From NCBI GenBank assembly GCA_031267795.1, contig JAIRYK010000022.1:235837-299836 (forward strand): 64,000 bases of DNA, read 5' to 3'. The position numbers were made by a program, and so were the translations under genes. Source of the stretch: Candidatus Endomicrobiellum devescovinae (GTDB lineage Bacteria > Elusimicrobiota > Endomicrobiia > Endomicrobiales > Endomicrobiaceae). Positions 27,436 through 36,295 of this stretch are shown piece after piece (the stretch's first letter is position 1; every line of letters begins with the position of its first letter). The notes under the pieces are model-generated. The model was not told the origin of the DNA and made no database searches. It saw only the letters and a list, made by a program, of their open reading frames with translations.

Positions 27436-28100
27436 AAAATGTTGTTATAATATTAGCTGCAGGAGCAGGAAAGAGATTCGGACATAAAACTCCAAAACAG
27501 TTTTTAAAACTTAACGGAAAGCCGATGTTTATGTGGAGCATTAAAACTTTTGCTTCCATAAAAAGTTTTAAACAAATAATAGCTGTTGTGCCTAGATATA
27601 TGATTGAACCTTTAAGAAAACAGAAAGATAAGCTGTTAAATAAAATTGAGTTTGTGTCAGGCGGACAGGAAAGATTTGACTCTGTAAAAAATGGCTTAGC
27701 TCTAATTAAAGATGATATTGATTTTGCAGCTGTGCATGATGCGGCAAGACCTCTTATTTCAAAGCTGGATATTTTGGCAGTTTTAAAAAAAGCGATACAA
27801 ACAAAAGCTGCTATAGCAGTTGAGAAAACAAAAGACACAATTAAACTTGTTTCCAGTAAAGAACAAATATTAAAAACTTTAGACAGAAGGGCTTTAAGAA
27901 ATGCGCAAACGCCGCAAATTTTTGAAACAAAACTTCTGAAAAAAGCATACTCAAAAAAAATTACGGAAGCGACAACTGACGACTCGCAAGTTGTTGAAAG
28001 ATTAAAAATCAAAGCCTCAGCCGTTGAAACTAAGTTTCCTAATTTTAAAGTAACTACAAAGCAGGATTTTGCATTAGCAGAAAAACTATTAAAAAGGTGA
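27432..28100 (+). CDS. ispD: 2-C-methyl-D-erythritol 4-phosphate cytidylyltransferase
   Basis: IspD transfers CMP to MEP in the non-mevalonate isoprenoid pathway. The 222 residues show the nucleotide-binding LAAGAGKRFGHKTPKQF start, VSGGQERFDSVKNGL near residue 75, the VHDAARPLI motif near residue 97, and NAQTPQIFE plus TDDSQVVE near the end. Its ATG overlaps the previous stop (ATGA), and ispF follows after three bases. Confidence 0.95.
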   Translation: MKNVVIILAAGAGKRFGHKTPKQFLKLNGKPMFMWSIKTFASIKSFKQIIAVVPRYMIEPLRKQKDKLLNKIEFVSGGQERFDSVKNGLALIKDDIDFAAVHDAARPLISKLDILAVLKKAIQTKAAIAVEKTKDTIKLVSSKEQILKTLDRRALRNAQTPQIFETKLLKKAYSKKITEATTDDSQVVERLKIKASAVETKFPNFKVTTKQDFALAEKLLKR

Positions 28101-28103
28101 AAA

Positions 28104-28577
28104 ATGTACATTGGATATGGATATGATGTTCACAGATTTAAAAAAGGAAGAAAACTTGTTTTGGGAGGTGTAAGAATACAAAGTCCTAAAGGACTTGACG
28201 GACACAGCGATGCCGACGTTCTTCTTCATGCTTTAATGGATGCATTGCTTGGCGCCGCAGGATTAAACGATATAGGACATTTTTTTCCAAACACTGATAT
28301 TAAATATAAAAACATATCAAGTCTTTTGCTTTTAGAGTATGTTTACAAAAAACTCAAAAAGAAAAACTATAAAATTAACAATATAGACATTACAGTTATT
28401 GCAGAATCACCGAAAATCTATCCTTTTAGTGACGATATGAAAACAAATATCTCAAAAGTTTTAAACCTTCCAAAACAAAGAATTGGCATAAAAGCAACTA
28501 CTAACGAAAAAATGGGTTTTTTAGGACGCGGCGAGGGAATAGCCGCAATGGCGGCAGTGTCAATTTCTGGAAAATAA
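28104..28577 (+). CDS. ispF: 2-C-methyl-D-erythritol 2,4-cyclodiphosphate synthase
   Basis: IspF forms the cyclic diphosphate of the MEP pathway. The 157 residues include GYDVHRF (metal-binding Asp8 and His10), [19 protein letters not shown] with the third metal ligand, and the closing [17 protein letters not shown]. Length is normal. It directly follows ispD, as in many bacteria. Confidence 0.96.
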   Translation: MYIGYGYDVHRFKKGRKLVLGGVRIQSPKGLDGHSDADVLLHALMDALLGAAGLNDIGHFFPNTDIKYKNISSLLLLEYVYKKLKKKNYKINNIDITVIAESPKIYPFSDDMKTNISKVLNLPKQRIGIKATTNEKMGFLGRGEGIAAMAAVSISGK

Positions 28578-28590
28578 AAAGGACGCCATA

Positions 28591-29982
28591 ATGATAAAAG
28601 TTCATAATACACTTTCAAATAAAAAAGAAGAATTTAAACCTCAAAAAGAAAATTTTGTATCAATGTATGTATGCGGTGTAACTCCCTATGACGAAGTTCA
28701 TTTAGGACATGCAAGAGCATATGTCGTCTTTGACATTATAAAAAGACATCTTTTAAAAAGAGGATACAAAGTAAAACATGTTCAGAATTTTACAAATGTT
28801 GACGATAAGATTATAAAAAGATCTCTGGAAAGAAATATTAAGCCTAACGAACTCGCTCAGACTTATATTGACGATTATTTTGCTCAAACAGATAAATTAA
28901 ATATTCTAAAAGCAGAAATTTATCCGAGAGTAACGCAAATGATACCTGAAATAATAAGTTTTGTAAAAGAACTTATAGATAAGAAGTTTGCTTATGAAGT
29001 TGACGGTGACGTATATTTTTCAGTAGCTAAATTTAAAGATTATGGAAAACTCTCCAAGAAAAAGCTTGACGATTTGAAAGCAGGCGCCAGAGTAGGAATT
29101 TGCAATGATAAAATTGCTGCATGCGATTTTGCTTTGTGGAAAAAGACAAAAGAAAACGAACCTCAAGAAGCCTCTTGGGAAAGTCCATGGGGAAAAGGGC
29201 GCCCGGGCTGGCATATAGAATGTTCCGTTATGTCGTCAAATTTGCTCGGAGACACCATAGACATACATGGCGGAGGACAAGATTTGATATTTCCGCACCA
29301 CGAAAATGAAATTGCTCAAAGCGAAGCAAAAACAGGCAAACCTTTCGTTAAATATTGGATACATAACGGCTTTGTTACTGTAAACAAAGAAAAGATGTCA
29401 AAATCTTTGAACAATTTTTTTACTTTAAAAACTATATTTGAAAAATATGATCCTAGGGTTGTCCGTTATTATCTTTTAACGCAACACTATTCTAGCCCTT
29501 TGGATTTTTCAGATGCTGGGCTTGAAACAGCAAAGAATACTTTGCAAGGAATGGACGACGCTTACTTAAGACTTCTTTCTTCTACTAAAGAATCTGCCAA
29601 AGAAATAACCGACAAGGATTTACTGGATTTACAAGAAAACTTTTTACAAGCGCTAGATGATGATTTTAACTCTGAAAAAGCATTGTCTTATCTTCATGAA
29701 TTAAAGAATACAATATTAAAAGAACTATTTATTGCAAAACTGCAAAGACTTGTACAATTAAAAAAACTTTACGAAGATTTGGCTGAAACTTCTTTAGGAA
29801 TTCTTTTGCCTAAAGAACAAAATAATAATGATGAGTTACAGAAACTTTTGAAAGACAGGAACGAAGCCAGAAAAGACAAAAATTGGGCGGAGTCAGACAG
29901 AATTAGAAACATCATAGATGAAAAAGGCTATAAAATAGTTGACAATAAAGACGGATCATCAGTTCTTATGAAAAAGATCTAG
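28591..29982 (+). CDS. cysS: cysteinyl-tRNA synthetase
   Basis: This class I synthetase charges tRNA-Cys. The 463 residues show the zinc-cysteine and HIGH-type region YVCGVTPYDEVHLGHARAY near residue 27, GRPGWHIECSVM near residue 205, the IHGGGQDLIFPHHENE block, and KMSKSLNNF near residue 265. It ends with the DALR/C-terminal helical region. AAGGACG precedes the ATG. It is the last gene of the aroE operon and is followed by a terminator. Confidence 0.96.
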   Translation: MIKVHNTLSNKKEEFKPQKENFVSMYVCGVTPYDEVHLGHARAYVVFDIIKRHLLKRGYKVKHVQNFTNVDDKIIKRSLERNIKPNELAQTYIDDYFAQTDKLNILKAEIYPRVTQMIPEIISFVKELIDKKFAYEVDGDVYFSVAKFKDYGKLSKKKLDDLKAGARVGICNDKIAACDFALWKKTKENEPQEASWESPWGKGRPGWHIECSVMSSNLLGDTIDIHGGGQDLIFPHHENEIAQSEAKTGKPFVKYWIHNGFVTVNKEKMSKSLNNFFTLKTIFEKYDPRVVRYYLLTQHYSSPLDFSDAGLETAKNTLQGMDDAYLRLLSSTKESAKEITDKDLLDLQENFLQALDDDFNSEKALSYLHELKNTILKELFIAKLQRLVQLKKLYEDLAETSLGILLPKEQNNNDELQKLLKDRNEARKDKNWAESDRIRNIIDEKGYKIVDNKDGSSVLMKKI

Positions 29983-30066
29983 TTTTTAACTCTACGCATC
30001 TTATTGACTTTTAGAGAAATCTTTAAGAATTCTCAACTTAGCAATATTGGCTTAGCTAAATCTATG

Positions 30067-30094
30067 AAATCCGAGACACTGTCTTGGATTTTTA
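30067..30094 (+). terminator. rho-independent terminator after cysS
   Basis: AAATCCGAGAC and GTCTTGGATTT form an 11-bp stem (one G-U pair) with a three-base loop, followed by five T. It ends the aroE-to-cysS operon. Confidence 0.8.
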
Positions 30095-30121
30095 GAAAAA
30101 TATTTTAAATTTTATGCCTTC

Positions 30122-31342
30122 TTATATTTCCCAAACAGGTATGGAGATAATATCTTTGTTTGGCAGAGATATTATTTTTTTGTATAGGCAAACTATAGCA
30201 CCTGTGCCTATTTTTTTCTTAAAAATAGATAGCGTTTTAAAGCTTTTACAATCTTCAATATTTGGATTTGCGGTTTTCTTAACTTCTATTGGATATAAAG
30301 TCATATCTTTTTCAATAATAAAGTCAATTTCTTTTTGATCTGTATCGCGGTAAAAGAAAATATTCGGTTTATCTCCATTATGTAAATAAGACTTTAGAAC
30401 TTCGGCAAATACGTAAGTTTCAAGCATGTGTCCGCTTTGCGCTCCGTTCATAAGAGAATCTGGTGAATCCCAAGAACATAAGAATGACGCAAGTCCAGTA
30501 TCAAGAAAGTAAATCTTAGGCGTTTTTACAACTCTGCTTGCAATATTTGAACTATACGGATAAAGCAACTGAATTACTCCAGAACGTTCTAAAATCTCAA
30601 GCCACAATTTAGCTGTTCTTACATCAATATGAACATCTCTACTTAAATCGGAATAATTTACTAATTGTCCAGTTCTTGCTGCAACAGCAACAAGAAAATT
30701 GTAGAAATCAATCTCCGAATCTATATTGTAAAAATCTTTAACATCACGTTCTATATATGTTTGAATATAAGAATCATAAAAAATTTTTCTATCGGCATTT
30801 TTGTTAGCTATTATACGAGGGAAAGAGCCTTTCCATATTTTTTCAAAAACTTCAGGAGATGTAAGAGGTTTTGTTAATCTCTTATTTATAGCCAGTTCTT
30901 TAGATGGCAAAAATGGCTTTGATACAAAAGGCTTTTTAATAATTTCTTTATATGAAAGACCAAGCATATCAAGTATTGCAACGCGTCCGGCAAGCGATTC
31001 TCTTACACCTTTCATAAGTTTATATTTCTGCGAACCTGTAAGCCAAAATAATCCATCTTTATTCAATTTATCAGAGTAAAGTTTAATATATGTAAACAAT
31101 TCAGGGGCATATTGTACTTCATCTATTATAACAGGAGGCTGATGTTCCTGAATAAATCTTTCAGGGTCATTTTTTGCAAGATCTCGTGCTTTTAAATCAT
31201 CTAGCGAGACATATTTTCTTCCCCTTTCCGCTAAATGATTCATTAACCAACTTTTGCCCACTTGCCTCATACCAGTCAACAATAAAATAGGAAATCCCTT
31301 ACTTATCCTTTCAATTACCGGCTGCATTGTCCGCTTAAACAT
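30122..31342 (-). CDS. AAA ATPase with DUF4143 domain
   Basis: This 406-residue protein is of the AAA_14/DUF4143 family. It has Walker A GMRQVGKS near residue 28, Walker B VIIDEVQYAPE near residue 72, SGSQ-like LTGSQKYKLMKG after it, and a DUF4143 C-terminal half containing FFYRDTDQKEIDFIIEK and YPIEVKK, a PD-(D/E)xK-nuclease-like pattern. Such genes are common in gut and host-associated genomes, often in many copies; their role is not established. No partner gene is adjacent. It seems intact. Confidence 0.88.
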   Translation of the reverse strand: MFKRTMQPVIERISKGFPILLLTGMRQVGKSWLMNHLAERGRKYVSLDDLKARDLAKNDPERFIQEHQPPVIIDEVQYAPELFTYIKLYSDKLNKDGLFWLTGSQKYKLMKGVRESLAGRVAILDMLGLSYKEIIKKPFVSKPFLPSKELAINKRLTKPLTSPEVFEKIWKGSFPRIIANKNADRKIFYDSYIQTYIERDVKDFYNIDSEIDFYNFLVAVAARTGQLVNYSDLSRDVHIDVRTAKLWLEILERSGVIQLLYPYSSNIASRVVKTPKIYFLDTGLASFLCSWDSPDSLMNGAQSGHMLETYVFAEVLKSYLHNGDKPNIFFYRDTDQKEIDFIIEKDMTLYPIEVKKTANPNIEDCKSFKTLSIFKKKIGTGAIVCLYKKIISLPNKDIISIPVWEI

Positions 31343-31429
31343 ACTGCCCTCTTTTCGGTTAATTATACATAACTATGCTATTTTAAACGAAAGGAATATA
31401 GTTGTCAAGAACATAATAACAACATAATT

Positions 31430-32518
31430 TTAATTCCGCTCTAAAGTTATAACTGCTATTTCGCTTGTGTTAAACAATCTCATAGGCGGTCCCCAGAGAC
31501 GAGTTCCAGAAGTTATATACAGATTGGAATTATTATTCTTGTACAATCCATAGTTATACTTCATAAAAAACTTACGTGCTATTTCAACCGGAGGGATTTG
31601 TCCGGCATGAGTATGCCCTGAAAGCTGTATTATGCTAATTCCTTGATCTGAAGAAATGTCAAAAGATTCTGGATGATGGCTTAAAAATAATATCGGATAA
31701 CGATTATCAACATTTGACAGGGTTTTTGAGATACCTTCATTGCTTTGGTAATAGATATCGTCTATGCCAGCGACATTTATAATATTGCCAACAACTATAT
31801 TTTCGTTTCTTAAAGATTTAAATCCCAACTTTTCTGTCATTGGAAAAAATTTATCCGTTCCTATGTAGTACTCGTGATTACCGGTAACTACAAAAACACC
31901 GTACTTAGCTTTTAATTTGCCAAACCCATAATTAAGATACTCGTCATTTTTGTTTATGTCCATATCTATAACATCGCCTGTAATAACTATCATGTCAGGC
32001 TTTAAAGCCATAACTTTATCAAAAATTTTGTTTATAACTTTTGCAGAAGAAAATTGATTAATGTGTATATCTGAAAGCTGCACAATTCTTAAAGAGTTTA
32101 CCGTCAGATTTGGAACTTTCAAATTTACTTTTTTAACGTTTAGGATAAATGCAAAGTTTAACGAAGACCAAATCAAAGAGGCTATGCTTAGAATTACTGT
32201 CACAAGAGTTGAATAATATCTAAATTTTTTGATTTTAAATATGATGCGGTTGACTAAATTTACAATATCGTTTATTAAAATAAAAGAAAAGAATATGCTC
32301 CATATGCCCATACAAATATATCCGAAATGTCCTATAATTGACATAATAGAGAGTTTGTAGTGGTTGTCTATAAATGACAAAACGCTTATAATGCCGAAAA
32401 CAAAAAACATTGCGTATAAATAAATGCTGTGAGGACGTTGAATGTTTAAGCCTGAAGTTATCCTCCAAGATATATATATATATCCGAATAAATAAAGCGA
32501 TGCTATTAAAACAAACAC
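31430..32518 (-). CDS. membrane-anchored metallophosphoesterase
   Basis: This 362-residue calcineurin-like phosphoesterase has about four N-terminal transmembrane segments (residues 1-130) and a catalytic domain with the usual metal motifs: [10 protein letters not shown] (DxH), [10 protein letters not shown] (GDxxD), TGNHEYYIG (GNHE), FLSHHPE and LSGHTHAGQ. Family members include UDP-2,3-diacylglucosamine hydrolase-type and YkoQ/YaeI-type phosphoesterases; the substrate here is not known. It starts with GTG 32518 overlapping the DUF4416 stop as TAGTG, with AAGGAG at good spacing. Confidence 0.9.
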   Translation of the reverse strand: MFVLIASLYLFGYIYISWRITSGLNIQRPHSIYLYAMFFVFGIISVLSFIDNHYKLSIMSIIGHFGYICMGIWSIFFSFILINDIVNLVNRIIFKIKKFRYYSTLVTVILSIASLIWSSLNFAFILNVKKVNLKVPNLTVNSLRIVQLSDIHINQFSSAKVINKIFDKVMALKPDMIVITGDVIDMDINKNDEYLNYGFGKLKAKYGVFVVTGNHEYYIGTDKFFPMTEKLGFKSLRNENIVVGNIINVAGIDDIYYQSNEGISKTLSNVDNRYPILFLSHHPESFDISSDQGISIIQLSGHTHAGQIPPVEIARKFFMKYNYGLYKNNNSNLYITSGTRLWGPPMRLFNTSEIAVITLERN

Positions 32519-33045
32519 TAATTTCTCCTTAATTTATTCATAAGAGCAGCTCTTGCTTTTAAAAGGAACTCAATGGCTATGGGGGACAAATAATCAGGAT
32601 ATGACCACGGAAGTTTTATATAGCTGTTTTTTTGATATATTGTCGTAACTTCGCCGTATATTCCTTTTTTTAAATAAATTCTGTGGCTGTAGTCTTTAGT
32701 TGTGGCAAGTATTACATTTGCTGGAGTTATATAGCCCGGATCAATATTTATTTTTCTTTTATTATCTATAGCAAAGCTATTTTCAATGGAGTTTGTAAAA
32801 ACTTTTATCTCAGCTAAATCTGCAGCAGAAACCAACTTTTCAAAAGAAATCCAAAAACGTTTTAAATTATCGCCCATTTCAGGATTGTAATACTTTGAGA
32901 AATCAAAAGGCATCATATCGCTTATTAAATCAATTTTTCCAAGTTTATCTTCAAGTTTCTCAAATGATTTCCACTTTATCTCTTCGTTTGAAGAAATTAT
33001 TCCGCAAAATAACTTTACCTGTTTAGGTTCTCCTATAGCGCCCAT
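32518..33045 (-). CDS. DUF4416 family protein
   Basis: This 175-residue protein matches my knowledge of DUF4416, found in anaerobic and syntrophic bacteria: [19 protein letters not shown] at the start, then [46 protein letters not shown] and the closing [20 protein letters not shown]. No enzymatic function is known. It overlaps the metallophosphoesterase start by one base, so the two are co-translated. Confidence 0.8.
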   Translation of the reverse strand: MGAIGEPKQVKLFCGIISSNEEIKWKSFEKLEDKLGKIDLISDMMPFDFSKYYNPEMGDNLKRFWISFEKLVSAADLAEIKVFTNSIENSFAIDNKRKINIDPGYITPANVILATTKDYSHRIYLKKGIYGEVTTIYQKNSYIKLPWSYPDYLSPIAIEFLLKARAALMNKLRRN

Positions 33046-33190
33046 CTTTCTCCTCTTTGAATTTCTTGCGGATATATACTGAGTTTACTACAAAACTCTA
33101 AATTTGTAAAATCATTACACCGAATGGTTTTTAGCAAATTTTTTCTGTCTAAATTTATATTATGTAACAATTCTGCAGCAAGGATTGCCA

Positions 33191-33652
33191 ATGAAAAAAT
33201 CTTTTATTATTTTAATGTTTACATTTTCTTTTACAATTTCAGCGTTCTGCACAAGAGATTTTATTGAAGGAATTGACTATACAGTGGATTTTCATGAAAA
33301 ATCTCCTGAAATGGCGGACACACTCCACATCAATTTTGTGGGAGTTGCTCCAGAACCTAGCGAGGCTGAAAAAATAGTTAAACAAAAGTTAAGAATATAC
33401 GGTAACAAGCTTATAGCAAGCAACAAAGTTATACGCACAGAAAAAAAAGAAACGCACTATAAAAACATTATTGGCTCAGCATGGAAAACAAATATTACAG
33501 ATCCTGCAAATCCAATAAAAATCAAATTCACTGAAGATCTCGCTGCGTATGTATGGCTTGGCAAAACAAAATCTATCGTTCCATTTCCTGACTACATAAT
33601 CTTTCTAAAGAAAGAACAAAAAGACTTCAAGAAAAAAACAACAACTAAATAA
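33191..33652 (+). CDS. exported protein of unknown function
   Basis: This 153-residue protein starts with MKKSFIILMFTFSFTISAFC, a signal peptide with a basic start and hydrophobic core; the cysteine at the end does not fit a lipobox well. The mature part is highly charged and ends in a Lys/Thr-rich tail. I do not recognise a family. ATG 33191 follows AGGA at good spacing; the TTG two codons earlier is not needed. It is a single gene, divergent from the DUF4416 gene. Confidence 0.65.
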   Translation: MKKSFIILMFTFSFTISAFCTRDFIEGIDYTVDFHEKSPEMADTLHINFVGVAPEPSEAEKIVKQKLRIYGNKLIASNKVIRTEKKETHYKNIIGSAWKTNITDPANPIKIKFTEDLAAYVWLGKTKSIVPFPDYIIFLKKEQKDFKKKTTTK

Positions 33653-33820
33653 ATCAAAAGAAAAAGACTAAGAAAAACTTTGCGTGCGACGCTTGCTTAG
33701 CGCAGACTATAACCTGCGGTATAAACTGATGACAATAAAAGTCTGAGTTTATTGGTTAGATGAAAAAACAAATGCCATCTAAATTAAAACATTCAGTCAG
33801 TATTTATTTTATACGTATTG

Positions 33821-35086
33821 TTATTCATCTCTCATAGAACAAAACTCGCCACACATTGTGCAAACATCTTCTTGACGTGGCGGAAGTTTAGCTCTTTCTT
33901 TTGCAAACTTAATGGGATCAATGCAAAACTCTTTTTGTTTTTCCCAATTCCTGGCTTTACGCCATTTAGACATTTCGTCGTCACGTTCTCTTGCGCCGCA
34001 AACTCCTTTTACAATATCTGCTGCGTGGGCTGCAATTCTTGCGGCAATCACACCTTCATGGACATCTTGGACATCAGGAAGCTTTAAATGTTCCGCTGGA
34101 GTAACATAACAAATAAAATCTACGCCTTTGGCTGCAGCTAAAGCTCCACCTATCGCAGAAGTTATGTGGTCATATCCAGGAGCAATATCTGTTACAAGAG
34201 GTCCCAAAAAGTAAAGAGGAGCATTGTGTCCTAATCTTTTGGCAAGAGTTACATTAGCTTCAACTTGGTTTAACGGGATATGTCCAGGTCCCTCTATCAT
34301 AGCTTGCACACCTGCAGCTCTTGCTTTCAAAACAAGTTCTCCTAAGACTGAGAGTTCTGCAATTTGAGGACCGTCCGATGCGTCAAAAAGACAGCCTGGT
34401 CTAAACCCGTCGCCAAGGCTTAAAGTTATGTCATATTTCTTTGCTATTCCTAAAAGTCTGTCATACTGCTCGTACAAGGGATTTTCTTTTCCTGTAGCGT
34501 TTATGGCTTTCACCAAAAAAGAACCTCCTCTGCTTACGGTTCCAGCAAGACGACCTTGCCGATTTAGTATCTCAACTGTTTCTTTATTTATACCACAGTG
34601 CACCGTAATAAAATCAACACCCTGTTCGGCTTGTTCTTCTATAACGTCAAACAAGAGTTCGCCGTCAATCTGAGATATTTTTTTGCCTTTTGCTACAGTC
34701 CTACAAGCCGCTTCGTAAATAGGCACTGTACCAACTTGCACTGGGCATGCTGCAAGTATTTCTTTTCTTATTTGCGTTAAATTGCCGCCGGTAGATAAGT
34801 CCATAACCGCATCGGCGCCAGCTTTTACAGCAGCGTCCAATTTTTGTAGTTCTTCATCCAAGTCTATATGATCGGGAGATGTGCCTAAGTTGGCGTTGAC
34901 CTTAGTTTTAAGCCCAGCGCCGACTGCAGCTATTTTCTTAAGCGTTCTATTAATATTTTTAGGAATAACTATAGTCCCCAAGGCAACGCCTGATCTAATA
35001 AAATCTTCACTCAAATTTTCCAATTGAGCAACAGATTTAATCAAATCATTTGGTTTTTTATTTTTTGCATCTTCTATAAGTGTCAT
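33821..35086 (-). CDS. thiC: phosphomethylpyrimidine synthase
   Basis: ThiC is a radical SAM enzyme that converts aminoimidazole ribotide to HMP phosphate for thiamine. The 421 residues are the short anaerobic type. Visible motifs are DLSTGGNLTQIRK, the SRGGSFLVKA block, SLGDGFRPGC near residue 230, EGPGHIPLNQ near residue 275, and the C-terminal cluster motif CTMCGEFCSM, which coordinates the 4Fe-4S cluster. No TPP riboswitch is visible upstream. It follows thiD2 and the heptose adenylyltransferase gene on the same strand. Confidence 0.95.
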   Translation of the reverse strand: MTLIEDAKNKKPNDLIKSVAQLENLSEDFIRSGVALGTIVIPKNINRTLKKIAAVGAGLKTKVNANLGTSPDHIDLDEELQKLDAAVKAGADAVMDLSTGGNLTQIRKEILAACPVQVGTVPIYEAACRTVAKGKKISQIDGELLFDVIEEQAEQGVDFITVHCGINKETVEILNRQGRLAGTVSRGGSFLVKAINATGKENPLYEQYDRLLGIAKKYDITLSLGDGFRPGCLFDASDGPQIAELSVLGELVLKARAAGVQAMIEGPGHIPLNQVEANVTLAKRLGHNAPLYFLGPLVTDIAPGYDHITSAIGGALAAAKGVDFICYVTPAEHLKLPDVQDVHEGVIAARIAAHAADIVKGVCGARERDDEMSKWRKARNWEKQKEFCIDPIKFAKERAKLPPRQEDVCTMCGEFCSMRDE

Positions 35087-35192
35087 TTTGTTTTCCTCAT
35101 TTTGAAATATATTTTTGATTTTTACTTTTAGGTCTGTCCTGTATTGTTAATTCCACCGACTTTATCAATAGACTTAAAATATGTTTCCCAAA

Positions 35193-35720
35193 CTATTCTC
35201 TATCATTATTTTTATCAAGAAATTTTTTATATTTTATATATACCTTTTTTTCTATTGTGTAAGTCAAATATCTCTGTTTTTTAAAATCTGCAGACGTTTC
35301 GGGAACAAAGACTTTTGAATATTCTTCTAAAACTCTTAAAGATTCTTCCGCTCGTTTAAAGTTGGCAATTATTACAGCTGGCAATTCTTTTGTTGCCGTC
35401 TCTAGTATTTGTCTGCCTGAATCTTCAACAGAGTCTCTTTTTTTTATAAGTTCGCCATATTTATTTCTTAAAATTTTATCAACGGCGTGGCGTATGGAGC
35501 GAATATTTTTATAAAGAATCTTATCGTCAAGAATAAAACGCAAGCTGTCTTCAACGACTCTTAAGCCTTCGCGACAACGATTTAAATTTGCGTCTATTAT
35601 TCTAAAAACAGACTTTTTGCTGTTATTTTTTTTTAGTTTTTTATCAGGGAATATTGCACTTCTCTTTACGCTGCAAAAATTTGAAGCACCTAAAATATTT
35701 TTTTTATTTTTTAGAGCCAT
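35193..35720 (-). CDS. thiD2: ThiD2-like HMP-phosphate kinase domain protein
   Basis: This 175-residue protein matches the N-terminal domain often fused to ThiE in bacteria and known as ThiD2, an HMP-P kinase: RIIDANLNRCREGLRVVEDS near residue 40, RHAVDKILRNKYGELIKKRD, and NFKRAEESLRVLEEYSKV. Here it stands alone, next to thiC, so the pair could make HMP-PP. The first 35 residues are poorly conserved and lysine-rich. Its start overlaps the preceding gene by 17 bp. The function comes from family knowledge. Confidence 0.75.
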   Translation of the reverse strand: MALKNKKNILGASNFCSVKRSAIFPDKKLKKNNSKKSVFRIIDANLNRCREGLRVVEDSLRFILDDKILYKNIRSIRHAVDKILRNKYGELIKKRDSVEDSGRQILETATKELPAVIIANFKRAEESLRVLEEYSKVFVPETSADFKKQRYLTYTIEKKVYIKYKKFLDKNNDRE

Positions 35721-36195
35721 ATCTTTCCACTATTAAATTTATTAAAGCTGTCGTGGATTTTCCTTTTACGAAAGGGAATCTATAAACTTTTTTTACAAAT
35801 TCTCTCCCTATTATTTCAGACAATTTATAATCGCCGCCTTTTACCAAAATATCTGGACGAATTTCGCTTAAAATTTCTTTGGGAGTATGCTCGTTAAACA
35901 CAATCACATAATCAACAGGTTTTAATGAAAGGAGAAGTTTCGCTCTGTCCTTTTCACCAACCAACGGTCTTTTTGGACCTTTAAGGCAGCGTAAGGATTT
36001 ATCGGAATTTATGGCAACTACCAAAACATCTCCCATACTCTTGGCTTTTTTGAATAGGCTTACATGCCCTAAGTGCAACAAATCAAAACAACCATTTGTG
36101 AAAACGACTTTCTTACCTACTTTTTGAAGTCTTGCAACTTCTGATTTCATTTCTTTTCTTGTTAAAGCTCTATCTAAAGATTTTAAAGCTTTCAT
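35704..36195 (-). CDS. rfaE2: D-glycero-beta-D-manno-heptose 1-phosphate adenylyltransferase
   Basis: This 163-residue nucleotidyltransferase is the RfaE domain II (HldE C-terminal) type that makes ADP-heptose for lipopolysaccharide cores. Motifs are FTNGCFDLLHLGHVSLF (HxGH near residue 42), NSDKSLRCLKGPKRPL, and the ending GKSTTALINLI. Its presence suggests an envelope with heptose sugars. The kinase half is not in this window. It overlaps thiD2. Confidence 0.85.
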   Translation of the reverse strand: MKALKSLDRALTRKEMKSEVARLQKVGKKVVFTNGCFDLLHLGHVSLFKKAKSMGDVLVVAINSDKSLRCLKGPKRPLVGEKDRAKLLLSLKPVDYVIVFNEHTPKEILSEIRPDILVKGGDYKLSEIIGREFVKKVYRFPFVKGKSTTALINLIVERYGSKK

Positions 36196-36295
36196 TACTT
36201 CCTCTCTAATTAAACTTTAGAGTCCTATTGCCGACTTATATCCTATAAATTTTCGTCCAATGATAAAAATCACCACTTTGCATACTGAGATTGCT

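Noticed and set aside
27383..28111. 242-codon minus-strand frame opposite ispD
   Set aside because: ispD is clear on the plus strand, with all family motifs. The opposite frame is Phe/Ser-rich, as expected of an antisense shadow.
30122..31342. DUF4143 ATPase as part of a toxin-antitoxin or defence system
   Set aside because: It has a nuclease-like C-terminus, but no partner gene or defence genes lie next to it.
33653..33820. Possible structured RNA between the exported protein and thiC
   Set aside because: Short complementary stretches exist (GCGT/ACGC, TTAGATG/CATCTAA) but none makes a convincing fold or terminator.
35087..35192. TPP riboswitch before thiC
   Set aside because: The conserved CTGAGA and the second TPP-binding arm could not be found on the minus strand.
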